Below, in pieces: positions 1 through 8,156 of a stretch of 15,858 bases of DNA. Each line of letters begins with the position of its first letter. Position 1 is the stretch's first letter. Below the pieces are notes generated by a model. That model worked only from the letters and a program-made list of their open reading frames with translations. It was not told the origin of the DNA and ran no database searches. The DNA is from Clostridiales bacterium (GTDB taxonomy: Bacteria > Bacillota > Clostridia > WRLR01), in the NCBI GenBank assembly GCA_031287655.1, contig JAITSR010000129.1, forward strand, positions 1 to 15,858, read 5' to 3'. The position numbers were made by a program, and so were the translations under genes.

Positions 1-197
1 CGCCCGCGGTCCCCGTAGCCGTAGCCCGTCGAACCCGCAAAATGCGTCTCACTCACGCGCGCGGCCTGCATCGCCCGGATCACTTTTTGCTGATTGCGCG
101 CGGCGACGTCGGAGATCGACGCAAAAGCGCCCGCCGCGCGCCTCTCCGCGCACTCCGCCCTCTCCCGCAGCTCCGGTTGAACGATATGATCTCCCAT
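1..197 (-). CDS. ynbB: YnbB-like methionine gamma-lyase family (aluminium resistance) protein, N-terminal part
   Basis: This is the first 65 codons of a gene that runs off the left edge, so the catalytic part is not visible. The ATG at 197 lies 9 nt after the nrnA stop, with a purine-rich stretch (AAGGGGATAAGAAGAG) before it, which suggests co-transcription. Around residues 46-66 the protein reads RVSETHFAGSTGYGYGDRGR. This matches the conserved N-terminal block (HF..STGYGYDD.GR) of the PF06838 family, which covers YnbB and 'aluminium resistance' proteins. These are PLP-dependent enzymes of the cystathionine-lyase fold whose physiological substrate is poorly known. The assignment rests on that one motif plus the NQ.KV helix before it. 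The PLP lysine lies outside the window. Confidence 0.8.
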   Translation of the reverse strand, partial: MGDHIVQPELRERAECAERRAAGAFASISDVAARNQQKVIRAMQAARVSETHFAGSTGYGYGDRG

Positions 198-206
198 ATA
201 CTCTTC

Positions 207-1259
207 TTATCCCCTTATCGCGGCGAGCAGGAGACCCTCGATCTGATCCGGCGCGGCTTTTACCGTACAGCCCGCCGCCGCCCTGTGGCCGCCGCCGTCA
301 AAGCGCTTTGCGATCTCGGCGACGTCCGCGCCGCCGCGCCCGCGCAGATTGACCCGGAACTCGCCGGGGCGTACCTCGCGCGCGAGCACCGACACCTCGA
401 CGCCGATCACGTTCCTGCCGAGGTTTACGAGCCCCTCGCAGTCCGCCTCCGTCGCGCCCATCGCGGCGAGCGCCGCCCCCGGCACGATCGCGACCGCGAC
501 CTTGCCGCCGCCGTAAAAGCGCATCGCATTTGCGACAAAGCCATGACAACGCAGCTTTTCCGGCGTGACCGCGTCAAAAAAGCGGTAGCGCAGATGCGCG
601 ACGTCAAGCCCGAAACGCAGCGTCTCCGCGGCGATCTCGTGCGTTCGGCACGTCGTGTTGGAATAGCTGAAGCCCCCGGTATCCGTGCAGATACCCATGT
701 AGATCGCAATCGCGGTGTCGCGGTCGAGCGGCAGGCCGAGCGCCGCGATCAACAGGCGCGCGAGCTCCGCGGTCGCGGCCGCCTTCACGTCGACGTGGTT
801 ATAGTGTCCGAAGCCCTGATTGGTCAGGTGGTGGTCGACGTTGATCACACAGTCCGTCCGGCCGAGCAGACGCACGCGTTTGCCGAGCAGCTTGGGGTCC
901 GCCGTGTCAAAAACGACGACGGCGTCCCAAAAAAGGCCCTCCATCGCGGCCTCGTCCGGCAGACACAGGTAAAAATCGCGCTCGGGCAGCACCGACGCGA
1001 GGTATTGCGGGATCGGTTCCTCGTGGACCAGCGCGACGTCTTTTCCGAGCGTCTGGAGGGCGCAGCACAGCGCGAAGCCCGAGCCATAGGTGTCCCCATC
1101 CGTCGAATTGTGAACGAGCACGGCGATCCGCCCCGTTATTTGCCGCAGAATTTGGGCGATTTCGTCCAAACCGGCCTGAGAGACCGCGCCGTCAAATCCG
1201 GCTTCCGCAGCCGTCCCGCACGAGCCTGCGCCCGCGCGGCCTTCCGTACCCCTATCCAT
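207..1259 (-). CDS. nrnA: DHH/DHHA1 phosphoesterase NrnA (nanoRNase / pAp phosphatase)
   Basis: A 350-residue cytoplasmic phosphoesterase of the DHH family. In Firmicutes NrnA degrades 2-5 nt RNAs and dephosphorylates pAp. The DHH domain shows the expected metal ligands: H50 with D54 and D56 (HNSTDGDTYGS), D118 (VVFDTAD), the DHH triad at 142-144 (NVDHH) and D193 (CTDTGG). The DHHA1 domain follows, with a GGGH substrate-binding motif at about 322-325 in RFDGGGHRAAAG. Length is slightly above the family's usual 310-330 because of an N-terminal extension of about 30 residues. The ATG at 1259 has GGGAAG about 11 nt upstream. It lies 6 nt after rbfA, the usual Firmicute order rbfA-nrnA. The first ligand motif is HNSTDGD rather than the common H.NPDGD, but its key His and Asp residues are present. 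Confidence 0.93.
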   Translation of the reverse strand: MDRGTEGRAGAGSCGTAAEAGFDGAVSQAGLDEIAQILRQITGRIAVLVHNSTDGDTYGSGFALCCALQTLGKDVALVHEEPIPQYLASVLPERDFYLCLPDEAAMEGLFWDAVVVFDTADPKLLGKRVRLLGRTDCVINVDHHLTNQGFGHYNHVDVKAAATAELARLLIAALGLPLDRDTAIAIYMGICTDTGGFSYSNTTCRTHEIAAETLRFGLDVAHLRYRFFDAVTPEKLRCHGFVANAMRFYGGGKVAVAIVPGAALAAMGATEADCEGLVNLGRNVIGVEVSVLAREVRPGEFRVNLRGRGGADVAEIAKRFDGGGHRAAAGCTVKAAPDQIEGLLLAAIRG

Positions 1260-1265
1260 ACACGA

Positions 1266-1643
1266 TCAGCTTCCCTTCGCCGCGTCGTCGCGGACCGTCT
1301 CGTCAATCAGCCGGTTCATACTGATCACGCGCTCGATCGACTTGTCCGGCACAAAATGCAGCTCCGGCGTGCGATGAATCCGGATCCGCGCCCCGAGCTC
1401 GCGCCGAATGAAGCCCGAAGCGCCTTTGAGCGCCTTTGCGGCCGCTTTTTCGACCTCCGCTTCCTCACCCTTTGCGCACAGGATCGAATAGAACACCTTC
1501 GCGTGCGCGAAATCCTTTGTGACCTCGACGTCTAGGATGCTCAGCATCTCGGGCAGCCTCGGGTCGCGCAGGCCGTTTTTGATGATGTCGGAAAGCTCGC
1601 GCTTGATCTCCCCGGAGACCCGCGCCGGCCTGTTCGTGGTCAT
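1266..1643 (-). CDS. rbfA: 30S ribosome-binding factor RbfA
   Basis: RbfA is a single KH-fold protein that binds the 30S subunit and helps mature the 5' end of 16S rRNA. The product has 125 residues, a normal length. Recognisable stretches are RVSGEIKRELSDIIK near the start, DPRLP, LDVEVTKDFAHAKVFYS, and RTPELHFVPDKSIE near the end. The ATG at 1643 is chosen over an in-frame codon 28 residues upstream for two reasons: homology begins at TTNRPARVSGEI, and this ATG overlaps the infB stop as ATGA (1640-1643), a sign of translational coupling. The upstream extension would lie inside infB and is Arg/His-rich out-of-frame sequence. Confidence 0.95.
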   Translation of the reverse strand: MTTNRPARVSGEIKRELSDIIKNGLRDPRLPEMLSILDVEVTKDFAHAKVFYSILCAKGEEAEVEKAAAKALKGASGFIRRELGARIRIHRTPELHFVPDKSIERVISMNRLIDETVRDDAAKGS

Positions 1644-4600
1644 TCGACCGGCACCTCCTCCATCATGTACGGCTCGATGATGTCGTTCTCCTTGATGTCG
1701 TTGAACCGCTCGATCGCGATACCGCACTCAAAGCCCTGCTGCACCTCGCGCGCGTCGTCCTTGAAGCGGCGCAGCGACGCGAGTTTGCCGTCGTGGATCG
1801 AAATGCCGTTCCTGATGATCCGCACGCTGTTCGCGCGCTGAATCTTGCCGTCGAGCACATAACAGCCGCCGATCGTCCCGACGCCGGAGGCCCGGAAAAT
1901 CTGCCGTATCTCGACATGGCCGAGCACGACCTCGCGGAACGTCGGGTCGAGCATCCCCTTCATCGCGGCCTGAATATCCTCAATCGCGTTGTAGATGACC
2001 GTATAGAGCCGCACGTCCACGCCCGCGCCCTCGGCCGCCTCGATCACAGCCGCGCCGCCGGGACGCACGTTAAAGCCGATGATGATCGCGTTCGACACGT
2101 TCGCGAGCGAGACGTCCGACTCGCTGATCGCCCCGACGCCGCCATGGATGATGTTGATCCGCACCTCGTCGTTGCCGAGCTTTTCAAGCGACTGCCGCAC
2201 GGCTTCGACCGAACCCTGCACATCCGCCTTGATGATCAGGTTCAGCTCCTTGACGCTGCCCGCCTGAATCTGTGTGAACAGGTCGTCGAGCGTGACGCGC
2301 GCGGACGAGCGGAGCTGTTCCTCGCGCTGCGACTGGCGGCGCTTTTCGGCAAGGCTCTTTGTCACCTTGTCGTCCGTCGTCACATAGAACACCTCGCCGG
2401 CCTCCGGCACCTCGGAGAGCCCGATGATCTCAACCGGCGTTGACGGCCCGGCCTCGCGGATGCTCTCGCCCTTGTCGTCCAGCATCGCCCGTATCCTGCC
2501 GACCGTCGTACCCGTGATAAACGAGTCCCCGACGCGCAGCGTGCCGCGCTGGACGAGCAGCGTCGCGATCGGGCCGCGGGCGCGGTCGAGCTTCGCCTCG
2601 ATTACAGTACCCTTCGCCTGCCTGTCCGGACTGGATTTGAGTTCGAGGACGTCCGCGGTCAGGAGCACCATTTCAAGCAGCTGCTCGATGTTTTCGCCGG
2701 TTTTTGCCGAGACCGGCACTGCGATCACGTCGCCGCCCCATTCCTCGACGACGATGCCGTATTCCGTCAGCTCCTGCTTGACGCGCTCGGGGTTTGCGCC
2801 CTCCTTGTCGATTTTGTTGATCGCGACGATAATGCTCACTTTCGCGGCCTTCGCGTGGTTGATCGCCTCGATCGTCTGCGGCATCACGCCGTCGTCCGCC
2901 GCGACGACGAGGATCGCGACGTCCGTGACCATCGCGCCGCGCGCGCGCATTGACGTGAACGCCTCGTGGCCGGGCGTGTCGAGGAACGTGATCGCCTTGC
3001 CTTTGATGTTGACCATATATGCGCCGATGTGCTGTGTGATGCCGCCAGCCTCGCTCGAGATCACGTTCGTTTTGCGGATCGCGTCAAGCAGCGACGTCTT
3101 GCCGTGGTCGACATGGCCCATCACAACGACGATCGGCGGCCTTGGCTGCAGGTCCGCCTCGTCGGCCTCCGCCTCGTCGAAAAGGATGTCCTCCTCGTTG
3201 ATCACGACTTCTTTTTCCGTTGAGATACCGAACTCCGCGGCGACGAGCGTGGCGGCGTCAAAATCCAGCACCTCGTTGATCGTCGCGGCCATGCCCATAC
3301 CCATCAGCTTTTTGATGACGTCGCCCGCGGTCTTTTTCAGCGCCTCCGCGAGCTCCTTGACCGTCACGCTCTCCGGGATCGTAACGGAGGTCAGGATTGC
3401 GCGCGGCGGGATGTACTTCTCCTTGCGCAGAAGTTTCCTCTGCCGCTGCTGACGTCTGCCGCGCTTTGCTTCCTCGGTCGCGTTATAGAACTCGTTGATG
3501 ATGAACTCGTCGTCCGTAAAGGCTTGAACGCCCTTTTTCTCGCCGATGATCGAGGTCTCGGGCCTAAAGCGCCGGTTGCGCGTCGCCGCGCCTCCGACCG
3601 CGGGCTTGGCGGCATCGCGCTTCTGGTCCTTCATGACCCCTTTCGCGGTGTCCTTGCTCAGGAACTCGCGCTTCTGCTCGTTTTTCGCGGAGCCGGTCTC
3701 GTCGCCCTTGCCGAAAACCTCCGGCTTCGGAATATCCATCGAACGCTGCCGCCCGCCGCCTTGCCCGCCGGCATAGCCGCCGCCGGCGCGCTGGCCGCCG
3801 TATTGCCCCGAGGTCCCGGTGCGCTGCTGCGGTCCGGACCTGCCGCCGCCCTGTGAGGAAAACGGGCGGTCGCCGGTACCGCGAAAACCGCCTTGCCCGC
3901 CGGCATAGCCTCCGCCGGGGCGCGCGCCGCCGTCCGTGCGCGGGGTAAAGGGTCTGCCGTCACTGCGCTGCTGGGGCCTGCCATCCTGTGTGCGCGCGCC
4001 GCCATAGCCTCCGCCGGGGCGTTGGCCTCCGTCCGCGCGCGGCGTAAAGGGTCTGCCGTCCTGCGTGCGTGTACCGCCGTATCCGCCGCCGGAAGCGCCG
4101 GAGCGGACGCCGCCGTCCGTGCGCTGAGGGGCAGACGGGCGGCTGCCGTCCGCGCGCTGCGCATACGGCCTGCCGTCAAACGACGCGCGGTTTTGCTGTC
4201 TGCCGTCCTGCGCGCGCGCGCCGCCATAGCCGCCGCCTTGGGCCTGTTGGCCGCCGGAGCCGCCGGGACGGTCTGACGCGTAGGGTCGGGCGCCGTCGCG
4301 GCGCGCGCCGCCGTCTGCGGGGCGCTGACCGCCGCCCGCGGGGCGTTGGCCTCCGTCCGCGGGACGCGGCGTGCGCGCGGCTTCCCTGTCCGGGCGTGCC
4401 GACGCGGCGCTCGCCGCTCCGGCGGCCCCGACGGAAGTCTCGGTCCGCGCCTGTCCGGGCGTGCCGGACGCGGCCTCCCGGGCCGCGGGCGCGGCCGCGG
4501 TTTTGGCGGCCGCGGCGTCCGCTCCGGTTCCGGCGGACGCGGCAGGCACACCGGCCGACGCGTACTGCTCTTTTGCGGCGGTCGGCTGCGACGCGACGGG

Positions 4601-5917
4601 TTCCGGAGCTGCGCCAGAAGTCGCGTCCGGCCTCACCGAAGCGCCGCCCGGCAAAGCCGCGCTTGCGGCGTTTGCGTCTACGGCGCTTGCCGTGGCCGTG
4701 CCTGCGCCCGCGGCGTTTGCGCGATCAACGCCGCCGTCCGCGGCCTGCGTCTGCGCCTGTGTTTGCGCAGCTTTATCCGCGGCGGGCGCTCCCGAACCGG
4801 CGCTTGCCGCCGCACTTCCGCCTGTAGACGCGCCTGCGCCCGCGGGCGCGTTCGTGCCCGCGCCCGTTTTCGCGCCGTCCGCGGTCCCGGCCGCCAGAGC
4901 CTGCGCCTTCTTTTTACTCTGTTGCAGCCGCGCTTCCGCGATGAGCTGCTCGATCGTCTTTTCGCGCGTCGTGCGCGTAAAGCCCGCCATCAGACCGGAA
5001 TTGGACTCCGAAGCCCGTGGAAAATCACCGCGGTCGTCCCGCCGGTCCCGGCCCCGGTCCCTCCGGCCGCCGCGCGATTGACCGCCGCGCGACTGACCGC
5101 CGCCTCCGCGCCGCATGCCGCCGCCCTGACCCTGCTGGCCGCCGCCCGCGCCTCCGGCGTTCTGCTGCCGGAGCGCGTCTTTTCGCTGCTCCTCCCGGGC
5201 GGCGCGGTCTAAATTGATCTCCGTCGTCCGGATAATTCGGGGGGCGTTCTTCGCGTCGCGCGCGGCCTTCGCCTCGCGTTGGCTCTCCCGCGCCGACGCT
5301 TTGGCGTCTTTCGGGTCTTTTGCCTCTTTTGCCCCCGCGCCGGGCGCAGCCTTTTGCGCGGCGCCGGACGCCGGTTTTTGAGCGGCGCCGGACACCGTTT
5401 TGGGCGCGTCTTTTTGCGCGTCTTTTTTTGTGTCCTTTCCGCCGTCCTTGACCGCGTCTTTCGACGCGTCCTTTGGCGCGGCGGGAGTTGCGCCCGGGGC
5501 GTCGGCTGTGGCGCCGACAGTGGGCGCGGGCGGCTGAGCGGAGGTTTGCGGCGGCGCCTTTGGCGCGGCGGCGTCCGGCGCTTTTGTCTGCGCCCCGCCT
5601 CCCGCGGCTGCGGGCCTTGCTTCCGGTTTTTCGCCCGCTTCGGGCGCGGCGGCCGCATCCGGCTTCGCGTTCGTCTCCTGATGCTTTTGCGGAGCGGATT
5701 GCTGTGCTTGGGGGGGGGGATCGGTATGCTCCTGAACGCGGGTTTTTGCTTTAATGCCAATGTGCTTGTAGAGAGAATCCAATTCCTCGTCCTCCAACAG
5801 GCTCATGTGATTTTTTACAACGACGCCGACCTCGGCCAATTTTTCCATCAACCGCTTGCTGTTTGTATCCAATTCTCTGGCCAACTCATAGACTCTGATT
5901 TTTTCCAAATTTTCCAC
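1640..5917 (-). CDS. infB: Translation initiation factor IF-2 with a very long low-complexity linker
   Basis: This GTPase delivers initiator fMet-tRNA to the 30S subunit and promotes subunit joining. With a GTG start at 5917 the protein has 1425 residues, against about 700-900 in most bacteria. Order of parts: a first IF2-N module at about 4-55 (EKIRVYELARELD, VKNHMSLLED); an Ala/Pro/Lys linker with KD repeats; a Gly/Arg patch near 250-303; an Ala-rich stretch; a repetitive Gly/Arg/Gln region near 516-727; a second IF2-N module (PRAILTSVTIPESVTVKELAEAL); and the G domain with G1 GHVDHGKT at 934-941, then DTPGHEAF, NKID and SAKTGENI, followed by the usual C-terminal domains. The excess length is all linker. 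GTG 5917 has GGGAG about 9 nt upstream. ATG 5941 lacks a good ribosome site, and TTG 5908 is an alternative. The start overlaps ylxR-ylxQ, and the stop overlaps rbfA. Confidence 0.97.
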   Translation of the reverse strand: MENLEKIRVYELARELDTNSKRLMEKLAEVGVVVKNHMSLLEDEELDSLYKHIGIKAKTRVQEHTDPPPQAQQSAPQKHQETNAKPDAAAAPEAGEKPEARPAAAGGGAQTKAPDAAAPKAPPQTSAQPPAPTVGATADAPGATPAAPKDASKDAVKDGGKDTKKDAQKDAPKTVSGAAQKPASGAAQKAAPGAGAKEAKDPKDAKASARESQREAKAARDAKNAPRIIRTTEINLDRAAREEQRKDALRQQNAGGAGGGQQGQGGGMRRGGGGQSRGGQSRGGRRDRGRDRRDDRGDFPRASESNSGLMAGFTRTTREKTIEQLIAEARLQQSKKKAQALAAGTADGAKTGAGTNAPAGAGASTGGSAAASAGSGAPAADKAAQTQAQTQAADGGVDRANAAGAGTATASAVDANAASAALPGGASVRPDATSGAAPEPVASQPTAAKEQYASAGVPAASAGTGADAAAAKTAAAPAAREAASGTPGQARTETSVGAAGAASAASARPDREAARTPRPADGGQRPAGGGQRPADGGARRDGARPYASDRPGGSGGQQAQGGGYGGARAQDGRQQNRASFDGRPYAQRADGSRPSAPQRTDGGVRSGASGGGYGGTRTQDGRPFTPRADGGQRPGGGYGGARTQDGRPQQRSDGRPFTPRTDGGARPGGGYAGGQGGFRGTGDRPFSSQGGGRSGPQQRTGTSGQYGGQRAGGGYAGGQGGGRQRSMDIPKPEVFGKGDETGSAKNEQKREFLSKDTAKGVMKDQKRDAAKPAVGGAATRNRRFRPETSIIGEKKGVQAFTDDEFIINEFYNATEEAKRGRRQQRQRKLLRKEKYIPPRAILTSVTIPESVTVKELAEALKKTAGDVIKKLMGMGMAATINEVLDFDAATLVAAEFGISTEKEVVINEEDILFDEAEADEADLQPRPPIVVVMGHVDHGKTSLLDAIRKTNVISSEAGGITQHIGAYMVNIKGKAITFLDTPGHEAFTSMRARGAMVTDVAILVVAADDGVMPQTIEAINHAKAAKVSIIVAINKIDKEGANPERVKQELTEYGIVVEEWGGDVIAVPVSAKTGENIEQLLEMVLLTADVLELKSSPDRQAKGTVIEAKLDRARGPIATLLVQRGTLRVGDSFITGTTVGRIRAMLDDKGESIREAGPSTPVEIIGLSEVPEAGEVFYVTTDDKVTKSLAEKRRQSQREEQLRSSARVTLDDLFTQIQAGSVKELNLIIKADVQGSVEAVRQSLEKLGNDEVRINIIHGGVGAISESDVSLANVSNAIIIGFNVRPGGAAVIEAAEGAGVDVRLYTVIYNAIEDIQAAMKGMLDPTFREVVLGHVEIRQIFRASGVGTIGGCYVLDGKIQRANSVRIIRNGISIHDGKLASLRRFKDDAREVQQGFECGIAIERFNDIKENDIIEPYMMEEVPVE
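5710..5719. other. Homopolymer of ten C (minus strand) inside infB
   Basis: Ten G on the plus strand, so ten C in the infB coding strand. They encode the three prolines of TDPPPQ plus the first base of the next codon, at about residues 66-70, just after the first IF2-N module. Tracts of this length are prone to polymerase slippage. In this assembly the frame is kept. Confidence 0.9.
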
Positions 5918-6632
5918 CCCCGTTTTCTCCCGCCACGCCATCCATCAACAAAGCAAGGCCGCGCGCGATGCCCTGATCTGTCACGATCAAAACCGATCGT
6001 TCGTCCTTGCCGGTGTGTTTTCCAAGTTCGGAACATGTCCCAAAAATCCTGCGCTCAACTCCTTTTCCATATACGATCCGTGAAAACCGCTCCTTTGTGT
6101 TGTCCGACGCGTCCTCCGCAACGATTAAAAAGCCGTCCGAGCCGCCCCTCAGAGCGCGTTCGCAAGCGTCGCCGCCCGAGATCACCGAGCCCTTCTTTGC
6201 CGCAAGCCCGAGCAGTCCGTATGCCTTGCGTTCGCGTTCCGGAGCGCTTTTGGGTTCGCCGCCCCGGCCGCCGCCGCTCTGTTCTCTGTCTGCGCGGCTG
6301 TCGCTTTTACCATTGTCGCCCTGCCCGCTGTCGCCGCCGCCGTTCGCCGCTTGAGCCCTCGCATCCGCCGCCGCCTGTGCGGTTTCGGCCAAAACGAGAT
6401 ATACGGCTTCACAGTCCGCGGCTTCAAAACTCCGCTCAAATCTGCGCTGCTTTTTTGCGAGCGCGACACAGGCCGGATCGTTACAAACATACGCGCCCCG
6501 ACCGGCCAGCTTGCCGGTCGCATCCGTCACGACCGCGCCGTCCGGGGTCCGCACGACCCGGATCAACTCCCTTTTCGCCTTCATTTCCCGGCACGCGATA
6601 CACATCCGCGCGGGAATCTTACGTTGCTTCAA
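5886..6632 (-). CDS. rnpM-ylxQ: Fused YlxR (RnpM, DUF448) - YlxQ (L7Ae-like) RNA-binding protein
   Basis: One open frame holds two domains that are normally separate neighbouring genes in Firmicutes. Residues are counted from the TTG at 6632 (248 aa). Residues 3-86 are YlxR/RnpM, with PARMCIACREMKAKRELIRVVR and the GRGAYVC signature; RnpM is an RNA-binding protein reported to modulate RNase P. Residues 87-134 are a low-complexity Gly/Asp/Ser/Arg linker. Residues 135-231 are an L7Ae/L30e-type kink-turn-binding fold (KAYGLLGLAAKKGSVISGGDACERAL, then FLIVAEDASDNTKE and SVLIVTDQGIARG). TTG 6632 is preferred because AAGGGGAG lies 8 nt upstream and the family starts at this point. TTG 6659 is an in-frame alternative. 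The 3' end overlaps the infB start by about 32 nt, so the two are probably coupled. Confidence 0.9.
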   Translation of the reverse strand: MKQRKIPARMCIACREMKAKRELIRVVRTPDGAVVTDATGKLAGRGAYVCNDPACVALAKKQRRFERSFEAADCEAVYLVLAETAQAAADARAQAANGGGDSGQGDNGKSDSRADREQSGGGRGGEPKSAPERERKAYGLLGLAAKKGSVISGGDACERALRGGSDGFLIVAEDASDNTKERFSRIVYGKGVERRIFGTCSELGKHTGKDERSVLIVTDQGIARGLALLMDGVAGENGGGKFGKNQSL

Positions 6633-6706
6633 ATAGTCTGCTCCCCTTTTATTTGCCAAATTACTTCCGAATCGCGGTCGAATCGCGGCCGAACGATTTT
6701 GGGGCT

Positions 6707-8122
6707 CTATTCGGGCCGCGTACCCGCGTCTGCCTCCGCGCCCGCGTCCTGATTAGCTTCTGCGCCCGCGTCGGAGCTCGCGTCCTGACCGGCTTGCGCG
6801 TACTCGCTTGCGTCCGCGTCAACGCCGTTGCCTATATACTCGCCCGCGTCCTGACCGGCTTGCGCGTACTCTCCCAAGTCCCCGTCCGCGCCCGCTTCCG
6901 CGCCTTCGCCGTCCTCATAGCCTTCGCCGCCATCGTTGAGTTCGCCGCCTTCGTCATATTCCTGATCGTCATACGTCTCGTCGTCATATATCTCGTCGTC
7001 TACGTACTCGCCGTCCTCGTCCTCATCATCTTCCTCGTCGGCGTAGTTGTAGTTCCCGTCGGTATGATAGAGCTGCCGCTCGATGAGCTCGCGGAGCTGG
7101 GATTCGCTTCTGATGTCGATCTTCCAGCCCGTCAGCTTCGCGGCGAGCCGCGCGTTCTGGCCCTCCTTGCCGATCGCGAGCGAAAGCTGGAAATCCGGCA
7201 CCGTAATCTCGGCGATTTTGTCTTCCTCCGTGAGGTCGACGCGCACGACCTTCGCGGGGCTGAGGCTGCTCGACAAAAATTCGACCGGGTTGCCGCTCCA
7301 CTTGATGATGTCGATCTTCTCGCCGCGCAGCTCGTCGACGATCGCCTGAACGCGCGTCCCCTTCTGGCCGACGCACGCCCCGACCGGGTCCACGTTGTCG
7401 TCCCGCGAGAACACCGCGATTTTTGTCCGCGAGCCCGCCTCGCGCGAAATGCTTCTGATCTCGACCGTCCCGTCGCTGATCTCCGGCACCTCCAACTCAA
7501 ACAGACGCTTCACAAGCCCCGGATGCGTCCGGGACACGATGATCTGCGGACCCTTTGGCGTCTTGCGCACCTCCGTGATATACGTCTTGATCCGGTCGTT
7601 GTAGCGATATTCCTCGTTGTGCGTCTGCTCCTTGTCCGGCAGCACGGCCTCGGCCTTACCGATGTCGAGGATCACGCTTTTGCGCTCGAACCGGTTCACA
7701 ATGCCCGTGATGATGTCGTCCTCACGGTTCACGAACGCGTCAAAGATAATGCCGCGCTCGGCCTCCCGGATCCGCTGTACGACGACCTGCTTGGCCGTCT
7801 GCGCCGCGATCCTGCCGAATTTGCGGGGCGTCACCTCCGTCTCCGCGATGTCGTCGATTTCCAGACTCACGTCGATCTTCTTCGCCTGTTCAAGCGAAAT
7901 TTCTGACTGCGTGTCGTCCGGGTTCTCGACGACCCGCTTCTGCGAAAAGACGTGGACGTCCCCGGTCGCCTTGTCAAAGCTGATGCGCACCTCCTGCATC
8001 GAGCCGAAATTTCTTTTATAAGCGGAGATCAGCGCGGCTTCGATCGCCTCGATCAGCACGTCCTTGTTGACCCCTTTTTCTTTTTCGAGCTGCTCCAACG
8101 CGTGAATTAACTCTGCACCCAT
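6707..8122 (-). CDS. nusA: Transcription elongation/termination factor NusA with an acidic low-complexity C-terminal tail
   Basis: NusA binds RNA polymerase and nascent RNA and modulates pausing, termination and antitermination. The product has 471 residues from ATG 8122, which has GAGG about 10 nt upstream; TTG 8128 is an in-frame alternative. Domains: N-terminal RNAP-binding domain 1-125, S1 domain about 135-200, KH1 with VGACVGQKGTRVQAI at about 247-261, and KH2 with LAIGKEGQNARLAAKLTG at 315-332. Firmicute NusA usually ends soon after KH2 (about 370 residues). Here a tail at 361-471 is dominated by Asp, Glu, Gly, Ala and Tyr, first as D/E/Y clusters and then as repeats of EYAQAGQDA and DAGAEA. 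This differs from the folded acidic repeats of Escherichia coli NusA. Part of the rimP operon, 74 nt before the fusion gene. Confidence 0.96.
   Translation of the reverse strand: MGAELIHALEQLEKEKGVNKDVLIEAIEAALISAYKRNFGSMQEVRISFDKATGDVHVFSQKRVVENPDDTQSEISLEQAKKIDVSLEIDDIAETEVTPRKFGRIAAQTAKQVVVQRIREAERGIIFDAFVNREDDIITGIVNRFERKSVILDIGKAEAVLPDKEQTHNEEYRYNDRIKTYITEVRKTPKGPQIIVSRTHPGLVKRLFELEVPEISDGTVEIRSISREAGSRTKIAVFSRDDNVDPVGACVGQKGTRVQAIVDELRGEKIDIIKWSGNPVEFLSSSLSPAKVVRVDLTEEDKIAEITVPDFQLSLAIGKEGQNARLAAKLTGWKIDIRSESQLRELIERQLYHTDGNYNYADEEDDEDEDGEYVDDEIYDDETYDDQEYDEGGELNDGGEGYEDGEGAEAGADGDLGEYAQAGQDAGEYIGNGVDADASEYAQAGQDASSDAGAEANQDAGAEADAGTRPE
6779..6871 (-). repeat. 27-bp direct repeat in the nusA tail
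   Basis: Two identical 27-bp copies at 6779-6805 and 6845-6871, 66 bp apart and in frame. Each encodes EYAQAGQDA in the acidic tail of NusA, so the tail has probably grown by in-frame duplication. Confidence 0.85.
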
Positions 8123-8156
8123 GTTCAAAAAACCTCTTTTCCATATTCCGTTACCT

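Noticed and set aside
42..1535. A 497-codon plus-strand frame opposite nrnA and rbfA
   Set aside because: It mirrors the coding frame of nrnA and rbfA, is Arg/His/Asp-rich, and has no ribosome site or family match.
3524..5212. Several Ala/Arg-rich plus-strand frames of 110-288 codons opposite the infB linker
   Set aside because: Their repeats are complements of the IF2 low-complexity repeats, so they are shadows.
5279..7906. An 875-codon open frame on the plus strand across nusA, ylxR-ylxQ and infB
   Set aside because: It is antisense to three well-supported genes. Its product is Arg/Pro/Val-rich with no recognisable motif, and it exists because GC-rich third positions suppress stops on the opposite strand.
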